Shown: in pieces, positions 54,360 through 64,000 of the stretch
Position numbering within the stretch: the first letter of the stretch is position 1
How the letters are laid out: each line of letters starts with the position of its first letter
Assembly (NCBI GenBank): GCA_031761405.1
Contig: JASEVX010000374.1
Location: 93,997 to 157,996 of the forward strand
Direction: 5' to 3'
Source: Serripes groenlandicus
Taxonomy: Eukaryota > Mollusca > Bivalvia > Cardiida > Cardiidae
DNA length: 64,000 bases
Made by a program: the position numbers and the translations under genes
The notes under the pieces: model-generated
What the model was told of the DNA's origin: nothing
Database searches by the model: none
The model's input: only the letters and a program-made list of their open reading frames with translations

Positions 54360-56400
54360 TGCTCAAATTAAAGGAAAATCTAGTTAACTCTCTGGAAGCC
54401 GCATGTTTTACTTGAGGATGTTGAAACTTCCTCAGAATATTTGCTTGTATGATATCTAGCCTAAGTTCGAATATGTGTCAGATCAAGTAAAGAACTATGT
54501 CACTTAGCCCAAAATCTTGTTAACACTATAGACACTGCATTTTTGTATTGAGCAGTTTGAAACCTTGTCAGAAAGTTTGTCTTAATAATGGGCCAATTTC
54601 AAATATTGGTTATTTTGGATAAAACATTAGGGCACTAAGCCAAGTTGGAGGATAATCTTGTTAAGACTGCACTTTTAGCTTGAGCATGCTGAAACTTTGT
54701 CAGAATGATTGTTTTTATTAGCTCCACTGGCTGAAAGCCAGTCGAGCTTATGTCATGGCGAATTGTCCGTTGTGCGTCCGTGCATGCATGCGTAAACTTT
54801 TTCCTTTAAACGACTTCTTCTCACTAACCACTTGGCCAATTTGGATGAAACTTCATAGGAAGCATCCTCTCAATGTCCTCTCTTAAATTCCTTCAATTTT
54901 TTTTGATCCATCCATAATTCTGGTTTCCATGGCAACCAAAAGAAAAAAATAGTGAAAACTTAAAAAATCTTCTTCTCTGAAAGTGTCAGGCCGATTTTCA
55001 AATAAATTTGTAGAAATGTTCTTTGGGTGACCCTTTATTAGATTCCTTCAAGAAATGTTGATTGGTCGAAAAACATGGTCGCCAGAGGGCGGGGCTATTT
55101 TGCCTTATATGACCATAGTGAAAACTTAAAAAAATTTCTTCTCCGAAAGTGTTCAGCCGATTTTCAAATAATTTTGTAGAAATGTTCATTGGGTGACCCT
55201 CTATCAGATTCCTTCAAGCGATGTTGATTGGTCGAAAAATATGGCCGCCAGAGGGCGGGGCTATTTTGCTCTATATGACCATAGTGAAAATTTAAAAAAT
55301 CTTCTTCTCCGAAAGTGTTGAGCAGATTTTCAAATAATTTTGTAGAAATGTTCTTTGGGTGACCCTCTATCAGATTCCTTCAAGCCATGTTGATTGGTTG
55401 AAAAATATGGCCGCCATGGGGTGGGGCTATTTTGCCTTATATGGCTATTGTGAAAACTTAAAAAATCTTCTTCTCCGAAAGTGTTCAGCCGATTTTCAAA
55501 TAATTTTGTAGAAATGTTCATTGGGTGACCCTCTATCAGATTCCTTCAAGCGATGTTGATTGGTCGAAAAATATGGCCGCCAGAGGGCGGGGCTATTTTG
55601 CTCTATATGACCATAGTGAAAATTTAAAAAATCTTCTTCTCCGAAAGTGTTGAGCAGATTTTCAAATAATTTTGTAGAAATGTTCTTTGGGTGACCCTCT
55701 ATCAGATTCCTTCAAGCCATGTTGATTGGTTGAAAAATATGGCCGCCATGGGGTGGGGCTATTTTGCCTTATATGGCTATTGTGAAAACTTAAAAAATCT
55801 TCTCCTCCGAAAGTGTCAGGCCGATTTTCAAATAATTTTGCAGAAACATTCCTTGGGTGACACTCTACAAGATTCCTTTAAGCCATGGTGGTTGGTAAAA
55901 AATATGGCTACTAGGGGGCAGGGCCGTTTGGAGATTTGATTTTTGCCTTATGGCCGTGGAGCGATACTGGCCCTCTTGGGCCTCTTGTTATATTTAGTTT
56001 GAATATGGGTAATGTTTGTTAAAAAATTATGTCACTATATATATATATGCCAAGTTATAGGACAATCTTGATTTAACACTTAAGAGACCACAATTTTGAC
56101 TTTAGCGGCTTGAAACTTTGTCACACAGTTTTCTTGATGATATACAGGCCAATTTAGACAGTGGTCATGTTGAGTCAAAAATTAGGTCCCTTGATCAAAT
56201 TTAAGAAAAATCTTGTTAATGCTCTAGAAGCCAATTTTTTTAACTCTAGAATGATGAAACTTTACCAGAATGTTTATCTTGATGATATCTAGGTCAAGTT
56301 CGAATATGGTCTGGTTAAGAACTAGGTCACTAGGCCAATAATGAGAAATATCTTGTAAACTCTCTAGTCACAAGAGTGTTAAAATTAAGTTGATTCTTTA
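54360..56400 (+). mobile_element. Family L-type HINE core, split by a nested A-prime element
   Basis: Units with CTCTGGAAGCCGCAT, TTGAAACTT and AGGTCACTAGGCC run at 54360-54719 and 55990-56390. The termini of this element are not found, so it is a remnant. Confidence 0.6.
54720..55989 (+). mobile_element. HINE-like element, family A-prime, copy 3, nested in L
   Basis: AGCTCCACTGGCTGAAAGCC start, short GTCC/GTGCATGC microsatellite, leader GGATGAAACTTCATAGGAAG, about six units including a two-unit block repeated about 342 bp apart (55130-55470 and 55470-55810), 3' end GGAGCGATACTGGCCC, CCTCTTGTT. Confidence 0.8.
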
Positions 56401-57258
56401 GATACTATAGATCAGGGCTCCGGAAATTTTGAAATCCCAATCGGTCGGGGTGAAATAATTTTTATAAAAAAAAATGAATTTCATGTTTATTTCAGGTTAC
56501 CTTGCATAGATGGATGTATAACAGTGTCATCACTCGATAATGTCAATGTAGAAGTACTTAACAAATCGTAATTTACCAAAATTTGCAGACGAACATAACA
56601 ACGCACATGTTTACATTGCTCGTTCGTACTTAAAAATGTTCGACCCGTAATCCAATATCGTACTTACTAGGAAATGATTGGTGGTGCACAGAAGATACAT
56701 TTTTATCTTATTTACTGCTTTGTTTGTAGGGTTATCATTGCTTAGTCTATATACAAATAAACCTTTTACTAAAAAGAATGTCTTTGTTGTTTTTGAATTA
56801 CCATGTAAAATATATCGACCATAATTCTGTTTTTAGGTAAGTATGCTTATTCACTTGTCTTCAAAGGTAAAGTTTGCGTTATGTTGCAGCTAGCCACTAC
56901 TTTTCTCAATTATGCAGCTCATTAAATGATGGAGAGTTCGCCCCTGTGCCACGTCGAGGCCCAACACATCCGACTTCGACAGGGGTTTTATTTTTTTAAT
57001 ACCGAGTTCATACATAAATATTATACTTGTAAGTCACACAAAATATTCCATATAGCTTGTTCGGTGGAAGCCCCACTACTAAGCTTTCTTTTTCTCTCTT
57101 TACCCTTTTCCTCATGTACCGATCTATTTTTTTCATCATTGAAAACGCATCCCGTTTACTTTTACCCATTTGATCAATCGGTTTCCCAGGCCGGATGGTA
57201 TGAATTGAGTTGCCAGCCCAACATACTAACTCAGTCGGTTTGCCAGTCCGACTTAAAT

Positions 57259-57570
57259 TTATATAAGCTTTGTTTGCTTAATAGTATTTTTGAAAATATG
57301 CCTTCCTTTACTATTGCCATAGGATCCAGAACGCCATTTCCGAAATATAGGCAATGGGTCAGATGCCGGCAGTTTTGGTCCATTGATAGAAACACGCATC
57401 AATTTGTCAAGCAATTCGATGCTTAGACTGCACCGTAGACGGGTCTTAATGAGGTTTTGTTTAGAAAAACCTCGCTCACACTCCACAGAACTAACAGGTA
57501 GCACTCTGCTAATAGCCATAAGCTTGATCATGTTTGGATATTCCGCTTCAAACTGTTCCGACGAAATCAT
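57259..57570 (-). pseudogene. hAT transposase C-terminal dimerisation domain
   Basis: Minus-strand frame: YPNMIKLMAISRVLPVSSVECERGFSKQNLIKTR ... IELLDKLMRVS. The S..CER.FS..N.IKT..R..L....L..L..I pattern is the hAT C-terminal dimerisation signature, of the type in ZNF862/KIAA1586-like proteins. The catalytic core that should precede it is missing: the zinc-finger piece at 57548-57796 leads almost directly here. The frame then runs on without a conserved end. Confidence 0.8.
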
Positions 57571-57840
57571 TTCTTCGGCGAGTGCGTACAGCAGCCTCTA
57601 TTTTGTCAGATTCCTTATTTATACATTCCGAGACTGAAGGAATCTGCCTCGACTGAATGTCTGAGTCCAGCTTTAAAGAATTCAAATGCCCACTACTGCC
57701 CTTGTGTTCACGTAAAGACGAGACACGAAAATTTGTCGAACCAGACTGAGAGAACTTCGATTTGCTTTTGTGTAAAATACAAAGTGAACAGAACATTGTT
57801 CGATTTTCTGACTTGAGCCACTTGAACTCCTCTATGACAT
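57548..57840 (-). pseudogene. hAT transposase N-terminal zinc-finger piece
   Basis: Minus strand: WLKSENRTMFCSLCILHKS, then SGSTNFRVSSLREHKGSSGHLNSLKL. The C..C ... H....H arrangement with W upstream is the TTF/BED-like finger of ZNF862-type hAT transposases. It is cut from the C-terminal domain by a large internal deletion and frame change near 57570. Confidence 0.7.
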
Positions 57841-58197
57841 TTGGAAGAATTTAGCTACAGAACTGTCATCACTTTTTGTCTTTTTACAAGCTTGTTCGGA
57901 GGACGCCCCACAACTGAGCTTTCTTTTTCTCTCCTTAGCATTTTGCTCATGTACCGATCCACTTTTCATGATTGAAAACGCATCCCGTTTTTTACCCATT
58001 TGATCAACCGGTTTTCCAGGCCGGATCGTATGAATTGGGTTGCCAGCCCAACATACTAACTCAGTCGGTTTGCCAATCCGACTGTTTGAGTCATTATGAA
58101 CCGGTTCCCCAAACCGGTTCTCTTTGTCAACATGATCCGGGTTGCCAATCCGGTCATTTGACTTTTTGAACATCGCAAGTAAATTGCGTTGAGCCAT
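57832..58197 (-). pseudogene. hAT transposase N-terminal exon (basic, low complexity)
   Basis: The minus-strand frame starts MAQRNLLAMFKKS and is rich in charged residues with a repeated IG.P...GNP pattern and KKTKSDDSSVAKFF. It precedes the zinc-finger piece in the same direction and is probably the protein's N-terminus. A partial second copy of its coding DNA lies at 57065-57250. Confidence 0.6.
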
Positions 58198-58844
58198 TTC
58201 AATAAAGTATCGAAAGACGAATGAACTTAAAACTTTTGCATTATATATACACGATAAAACTTTGAGTCATAACACATCGAATTCTAATTATCGACATCAA
58301 TAACATTTCCAATTATAAGCACCTTTAATGTTCCATAATGGTTTTAAACAGCGTAGACCGTTTGTAACAGTTTGAAAATTACAAACGGTCCGAAACGAAA
58401 ATGAAAATGATTTATCAATTAGCCGTTCAGACCGGACTTGGACCGATTAAAATATGTTAAACTGATCAACTAGTAATTAGCAAACACTTTTAAAGAAGCC
58501 TTTAACACATGCATTATCTGTCAAACCGAAGGGAGTAAATATATAACCGATTGTCACACCTCCTGGACCGATTATCGGCGGCTTATCTTGATTACATCAC
58601 GGTAAGTGACTCTCTCGACGGTTATCCTACGCTTTAGAAACAAAGAGCGTGTGTACTTACTAGGATTTTATTGGTTTTTCGTTTACACAGTGACATGTAT
58701 AGCGTAGGTATTAACGAAATTTTATAAATTTTATAAAATCTCGGACCGATTTTTTTACTAGTTTTAAGATTGCAATCGGTCTAGGGATTCGAATTCCGGT
58801 CCAGACCGGCACTTTTGTCGGTCTTTCGAACCCCTGCTATAGAT

Positions 58845-60164
58845 AATAAATAGCTTTGCTATAGGTACTATTTTACCCTTTCTACACTACAGACACATGT
58901 TGTCTAATCTTCAACAGATGGATTTTATGAGAAATTTCGACAGTTTTCTCAATGTTTTCCTCACACGTCAATACTTTTAGTTTCATCAATACAGATTTAC
59001 CAATATCTTCAGTTAAACATTTTCAAATCAACTGCTGTAGAGTTTATCCATGTGATAAATTACTTATCACAAATGTGTTTGTTTATCTAACTGTATCTAC
59101 CGTCTACAGTTCAAGAGTTTAATTATAGATCTCTGGAAATAAGCTTAACCCTGTCTTAAATAAATGTTTGAACTGTATGCATTTCTGCTTTTTTGTTTAC
59201 ATTTTTTTAATGTGACTTGTTTTGTAACTTTCCAAAAAATGGAACAGTTGACCATCTTTTTTCCCCTCATACAATGGGTACCGTCCCACAGCACTTTCAG
59301 TGCTTTGATTACAATTGTGTTTAGCTCAATGTTAAAGTTTTGTTATTTCACTTTTACACTTGCATTGACAATCAAAGCAGGGGACAGCGAGACATTTAAT
59401 TACGCGTAATTCTTGTTCATGTTATTCATTCGATTTTCTTCTTTTTTTCCAGTTAAAGGCAGTCGACAATGAGGGCCAAAAGGCGAATTTTTAAGTGACC
59501 ACGGTGACTGGTTAATAACTCGGGGATATACCAGTGCATGGTCTGTGAAGTTGGAAGAATGTCAAACAGTTGTCAACTACCTCATTCAACAGCTTATCTA
59601 CTACCGGTAATAAGTACTAAATGAAATTAATGTTTGCCTTGAAAGTGCTTGAGAATGGGGTATGTAGTCCTTAAAAGTGCTTTAATATCTAATAATATGA
59701 GTTATAACTTTTAAGATCAAAAGAGAAAAATAAAAGAAAACACCAAATGCAAATCTTTATTTACAATTAGATTATAGAGGTTATAGAATATGCAACAATC
59801 AAGTACTGCCTAAACAATTTTCGTGTTGAAAATGACCAGTTTTACTTTGAAACTCCTTGAAAAGATCTTAAATTTATTTATGAAAATTCTGTACTGTAAA
59901 CCCTGATTAAGCAACTGTAATATAACTTGGTTATAATGATTTTTTAAACCCTTGAAATAGCGGTCTAAGTCAAACTTTTTGCACATAACAAACAATCCTT
60001 TGGGGTTATTCAGACATAGGCAAACTTATATGACATCATTTTGAATATGTACAATAACATCTATGTACAAAATATGTCACAAGTGAAGAATAGACACCCT
60101 GAAATAAACAATTTAACAAGTCTCCGGCATTCAATATTAGCTCCCTTAAACCTAATTTTATTAA
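58845..60164. other. Mostly unassigned AT-rich sequence with one exon candidate
   Basis: Apart from the candidate at 59453-59606, no exon-like frame or clear repeat is seen. Fragments of MITE arms occur near 58880-59050. Confidence 0.4.
59453..59606 (+). pseudogene. Unassigned exon candidate with an apparent frameshift
   Basis: A strong acceptor (CTTTTTTTCCAG) and donor (CCG|GTAATA) bound two good frames: LKAVDNEGQKANF, then after a one-base shift LSDHGDWLITRGYTSAWSVKLEECQTVVNYLIQQLIYY. The second part looks protein-coding in composition. I do not recognise the family and cannot place it in HERC1. Confidence 0.45.
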
Positions 60165-60372
60165 TTAACCCTTTCCCTCATACGACAATTCGGCAGCACT
60201 TTGAACATACTTGAATTGATAATTGAATGGATAAGCTATGACTATAAGTGAAAACATTGTGGCAAAAGGAGAAATTGCTTGTTTTGAGTCATTTCTCCTT
60301 TTTGTCACTATGTTTCAAAAATCTGTCTCCTACAGAGGCGTCAGAAAGTGTCTACATCTGGGAAAGGGTTAA
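60165..60372. mobile_element. Complete piggyBac-like MITE (208 bp)
   Basis: TTAA both ends, CCCTTTCCCTCATACG left, CTGGGAAAGGG right, GAGAAATTGCTTGTTTTGAG hairpin, and CTACAGAGGCGTCAGAAAG arm. Confidence 0.7.
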
Positions 60373-61199
60373 TAGATCAGACCCTAAGAGTGAGACAAAT
60401 TTTTAACCTGTAAGTAACTGACATATGACCAAGGCCTCATTAAATCAATGGATAGTCTAGTTCTTGTTCATACTCACAAGTTGTTTGTTTGATGGTTTGC
60501 AGTCATTAATTTTACTCTTGCATGTCTGGGTTCATCTGTACAGAAAGCTATCTACAAGAAACTCATAGCAAGGGCATCCATTGCCTAAGGTCAGATGGTC
60601 CCCTTCCATGGGACTTCTGTTATGTCATTCCTTTCTTACTCACATTTAAGTGTCATGTGTCACTAACAATTATTGACAAAATGTATTTTCAGAACATTGC
60701 CAGAAATATGTCAGTTCACCTCTGGGATGGACGAGGTTCTAGGTTTATGGTCAATTCTGAAAGGGAGTCCGAAAGCTTGCATTGCCATACTGTGTGAACA
60801 ACATCAAAGTAGGGCCATCATGGTCCTCTTGTTCTTATAAATCATTGCTGCAAAATGGTTGACAATTGTGATTTTCAGTACAAGTTGTATTACCCACTAC
60901 AGTAGGATGTTGGTACATGTGTATTTAAGTATGCTGATACAGATCACTTTTCAAAGCTTTATTTGGCCACGTTTCCAGGCTTGCATTCTACCTGTCACAT
61001 AGTGAATGCTTCTTAAAAATGCAAATGGGCTAAAAATGTGTGATCTTTGTGGACGTGATTAATAATTTTGAGTGGTTGTGTTATTTCATATAAGATGACC
61101 TCATTTAAGGATTTTTTGGAATTCTTTAAGGTAGATACAAGTATCATCATAGGTAAATACTTATTTTACAGACAGGACTGTGGAGATTGCAAAAAGAAA
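60373..61199. other. No gene recognised; HINE 3' end remnant at 60812-60833
   Basis: GGGCCATCATGGTCC followed by TCTTGTT is a solitary family A 3' end with no matching 5' end nearby. An open frame ahead of it (60690-60797, containing MSVHLWDGRGSRF after TTTTCAG) may be an exon fragment, but I cannot assign it. Confidence 0.4.
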
Positions 61200-63288
61200 T
61201 AGAAATACATGTAGTATCACTCACTAGTGGAGTGAGACATAGCAGTCACTTTTCTGGCGACGGCGGCGGCCACTTTTATGAATAACTATATTTCAGCAAC
61301 CCCTTCTGTGATTTTTCTGAAACATTGTCAGATGAATTATTGGGTCATGGGACATCATTCAACGTCAAAATAATCAAGGTCAAGGTCATAATTTGGTAGA
61401 ACTTGACCTTGGTTAGGTAACTTTACCTCAAAACTTAACCTTGGTTATATATCAGCAACCCCTGCTGGAATTTTTCTGAAACTTTGTCAGATGTATTGTT
61501 GGGTCATGGGACATCATTCAACGTCAAAATTATCAAGGTCAAGGTCATAATTTGGAAGAACTTTCCCTTGGTTAGGTAACTTAACCTCAAAACTTAACCA
61601 TGGTTAACTTTGACTAGAGCCTACATTTTTATACCCCCAAAAAACAAAGTTTTGGGGGGGTATATAGGAGTCACTGTGTCGGTCGGTCGGTCGGTCGGTC
61701 GGTCGGTCGGTCGGAAGCCATATTTTGTCCGGACCATATCTTAACAATGCAACATAGGATTTGAACGAAACTTCATAGGATGATACAACACATTGAGAGG
61801 AAGTGCGGTGTACAGGAACCATAACTCTATTTTATCTAAATACAAAGTTATTGCCCTTTGTTACTTTTTCTTATTCGTAGAGTCTTGTCCGGAGCATAAC
61901 TTTAAAACTAATTGTTGGAATTTAATAAAACTTCATAGGATGATACAACACATTGAGAGGAAGTGCAGTGTATAGGAACCATAACTCTATTTAATCTAAA
62001 TAAAGAGTTATTGCCCTTTGTTACTTTTCCTTGTCCGGAGAATTACTTAATAACTAACAGATGGAATCTAATAAAACTGCATACAATGGTAGAGCATAAT
62101 CAGAGGAAGTGCAGTGTACAAGAACCATAACTCTAATTTACATAATTACAGAGTTATTGCCCTTTGTTACTTTTTCTTATTCGTAGAGTCTTGTCCAGAG
62201 CATAACTTTAAAACTGATTCTTGGAATTTATTAAAACTTCATAGGATGATACCACACATTGAGAGGAAGTGCAGTGTACAGGAACCATAACTCTATTTAA
62301 TCTAAATACCGAGTTATTGCCCTTTGTTACTTTTTCTTGTCCGGAGAATTACTTAATAACTAACAGATGGAATCTAATAAAACTGCAAACAATGGTAGAG
62401 CATAATCAGAGGAAGTGCAGTGTACAAGAACCATAACTCTAATTTACATAATTACAGAGTTATTGCCCTTTGTTACTTTTTCTTATTTGTAGAGTCTTGT
62501 CCAGAGCATAACTTTAAAACAAATTGTTGGAATTTAATTAAACTTCATAGGATGATACAACACATTGAGAGGAAGTGCGGTGTACAGGAACCATAACTCT
62601 ATTTTATCTAAATACAGAGTAATTGCCCTTTGTTACTTTTTCTTGTCCGTAGAATTACTTAATAACTAATAGATGGAATCTAATAAAACTACATATAATG
62701 GTAGAGCATAATCAGAGGAAGTGCAGTGTACAAGAAACATAACTCTACTTTACATAATGACAGAGTTATTGCTGTTTGTTACTTTTTCATATTCGTAGAG
62801 TCTTGTCCGGAGCATAACTTTAAAACTAATTGTTGGAATTTAATAAAACTTCATAGGATGATACAACACATTGAGAGAAAGTGCAGTGTACAGAAACCAT
62901 AACTCTATTTAATCTAAATACAGAGTTATTGCCCTTTGTTACTTTTTCTTGTTTACAGAGTTATGGCCCTTTTGTTGGTCGGTCGTAAACCATATTTTGA
63001 GTCAAGGTGCTGTTTTGGGGGTATTTATCATCTTCAGTGATATTTCTAGTTCATTTAATCTTCAGGAAAGTTTATCAAAGCATTTGTCTCCATCATCCAA
63101 CAAAAAAATACCAATGTCATAGTTTGCCAAAACTTAACCTTCGTTAACTTTTGACTGAAGAAGCCACATTTTTCATGAAAGTTAATCATAACATTTTTCT
63201 CCATCAAATCTCTGTCATGTTCAAAAATAGCTCATGAGGGGTCAAAAACTAGATCAAATGTTGGAATAACCTTGTGAAATCACATTTT
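61200..63288 (+). mobile_element. HINE-like core, family M, split by nested family H
   Basis: It opens with CACTCACTAGTGGAGTGAG (hairpin-forming) and has units with TATATCAGCAACCCCTGC, CTGAAACTTTGTCAGATG and CATCATTCAACGTCAAAAT. It is interrupted at about 61629 and resumes at about 63051 with AACTTAACCTTCGTTAAC. No 3' terminus is identified. Confidence 0.65.
61630..63050 (+). mobile_element. HINE-like element, family H, nested in M
   Basis: It begins ATACCCCCAAAAAAC with internal partner GTTTTGGGGGGGTAT and a GGTC/GGTCG microsatellite (61679-61714). Alternating units contain AAAACTTCATAGGATGATAC and AATAAAACTGCATACAATGG, each followed by GAGTTATTGCCCTTTGTTAC. It ends near TTTTGGGGGTATTTATC. 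The cores form a two-unit (dimeric) register of about 285 bp. Confidence 0.75.
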
Positions 63289-63289
63289 T

Positions 63290-63382
63290 AGCTCACCTGA
63301 GCTTTGCTCAAAGTGAGTTATTGTGATCGCCTTTTGTCCGGCGTGCGTCAACTTCTTCTCCTCAGTAACCAGTGGGTCAATT
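63290..63382 (+). mobile_element. Family A element, 5' fragment only
   Basis: AGCTCACCTGAGC, a one-unit microsatellite and the CAGTAACCAGTGGG leader are followed abruptly by a MITE half (63383-63480, with GTCTGCTGCAGATGCC). Confidence 0.65.
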
Positions 63383-63722
63383 GAAATAATAAAGTATGAT
63401 TATTGAATAGAGTTGAAAACAGTGAGGATAAAGTAGTCTGCTGCAGATGCCTCAAAATGCATCTGTTTGTCGTAAATGGTTTAGTACATTTGATTATCAG
63501 GGGTGTAACTGGGTATAAATAGAGTATAAACACGAGGGATCCAGGCGTATTCTGAATGGAACATTTTGAAATCCTAAAATGCATATGGTGAACTCAAGTG
63601 GCATTTTAAGTCGTACCGAAAACACAAACTAGATATATCAGATTTATTGACTTTTTCGGATGATATTAACCCTTCTCTAAAACCCACTGTAGATCTCAGC
63701 CAACAGTTTTTAGTGCATTTTT

Positions 63723-64000
63723 AGCTCACCTGAGCTTTGCTCAAGGTGAGTTATTGTGATCGCCTTTTGTCCGTCGTCCGTCGACTTCTTCTCCTCAGTA
63801 ACCTGTGGGTCAATTGGGATGAAACTTCACAGAAAGCATCCTCTCAATGACCTCACCAGATTTCCTTCAAATTTTTGGGATCCATGCATAATTCTGGTTT
63901 CCATGGCAACAAAATGAAAAAAACTTCAAAATTCTTCTTCTCCCAAACTGGTTGGCAGATTTTCAAATCATTTTGTAAAAATGTTCCTTGGATGACCCTC
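63723..64000 (+). mobile_element. Family A element, cut by the window end
   Basis: AGCTCACCTGAGC start, GTCC microsatellite, leader GGATGAAACTTCACAG and the first core unit are seen. It continues beyond the window. Confidence 0.8.

Larger units (their letters stand above)
56405..58844 (-). mobile_element. hAT transposon with perfect 8-bp target duplication
   Basis: CTATAGAT occurs immediately outside both ends (56405-56412 and 58837-58844). The element proper (56413-58836) starts CAGGGCTCCGG and ends CGAACCCCTG, short imperfect inverted repeats typical of hAT elements. It carries broken transposase pieces on the minus strand. A 190-bp segment with GTTGCCAGCCCAACATACTA occurs twice (57065-57250 and 57890-58083). 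Confidence 0.9.

Noticed and set aside
60690..60797. Possible exon with HLWDGRGSRF after TTTTCAG
   Set aside because: It resembles a WD-type phrase, but no donor or family match could be established; noted only in the regional entry.

Overview
This is an animal nuclear genome window, most likely from a bivalve mollusc. It is AT-rich, its genes are split into short exons with GT-AG introns, and it is densely packed with tandem-core mobile elements of the pearl / Helentron-associated (HINE) kind and tRNA-derived SINEs, both known from clams and oysters. There is no bacterial-type organisation. Most of the sequence is repeat, and the only coding material I can support is exons. Species is not determined. 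Homology statements rest on recalled family features, not on searches.

Layout. 1-5.3 kb: HINE-type elements, one nested in another. 5.5-8.3 kb (+): three cysteine-rich exons of an extracellular-type protein, one frameshifted. 8.3-16 kb: piggyBac-like MITEs, HINEs and a SINE. 16.0-51.2 kb (+): about 14 exons matching, in order, the C-terminal half of the giant ubiquitin ligase HERC1 (WD40 region, linker, second RCC1 domain). No N-terminal half and no HECT domain are present. Several exons carry stops, frameshifts, deletions or transposon insertions, while others are intact, so the copy looks like a decaying partial duplicate. 25.9-28.5 kb (-): the 3' part of a BEN-domain gene, antisense to the HERC1 series and inside one of its introns. 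51-56 kb: more HINEs. 56.4-58.8 kb: a hAT transposon with a perfect 8-bp target duplication and a gutted transposase. 59-61 kb: one unassigned exon and a MITE. 61.2-64 kb: nested HINEs.

The repeats are the main story. At least ten HINE-like families share one plan: short subterminal inverted repeats, a GTCC/GTCT microsatellite just inside the 5' end, a core of tandem 100-180 bp units, and often a 3' hairpin followed by CTCTTGTT. Ends and cores are mixed between families. They nest in each other, in MITEs, in a 55-bp satellite and in exons. One element (23.17-23.74 kb) carries a near-identical 110-bp piece of a HERC1 intron-exon junction from 7.5 kb away. Several other exon edges with their splice sites are duplicated nearby. 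Exon-junction scatter together with element-borne exon capture is the most unusual signal in the window.
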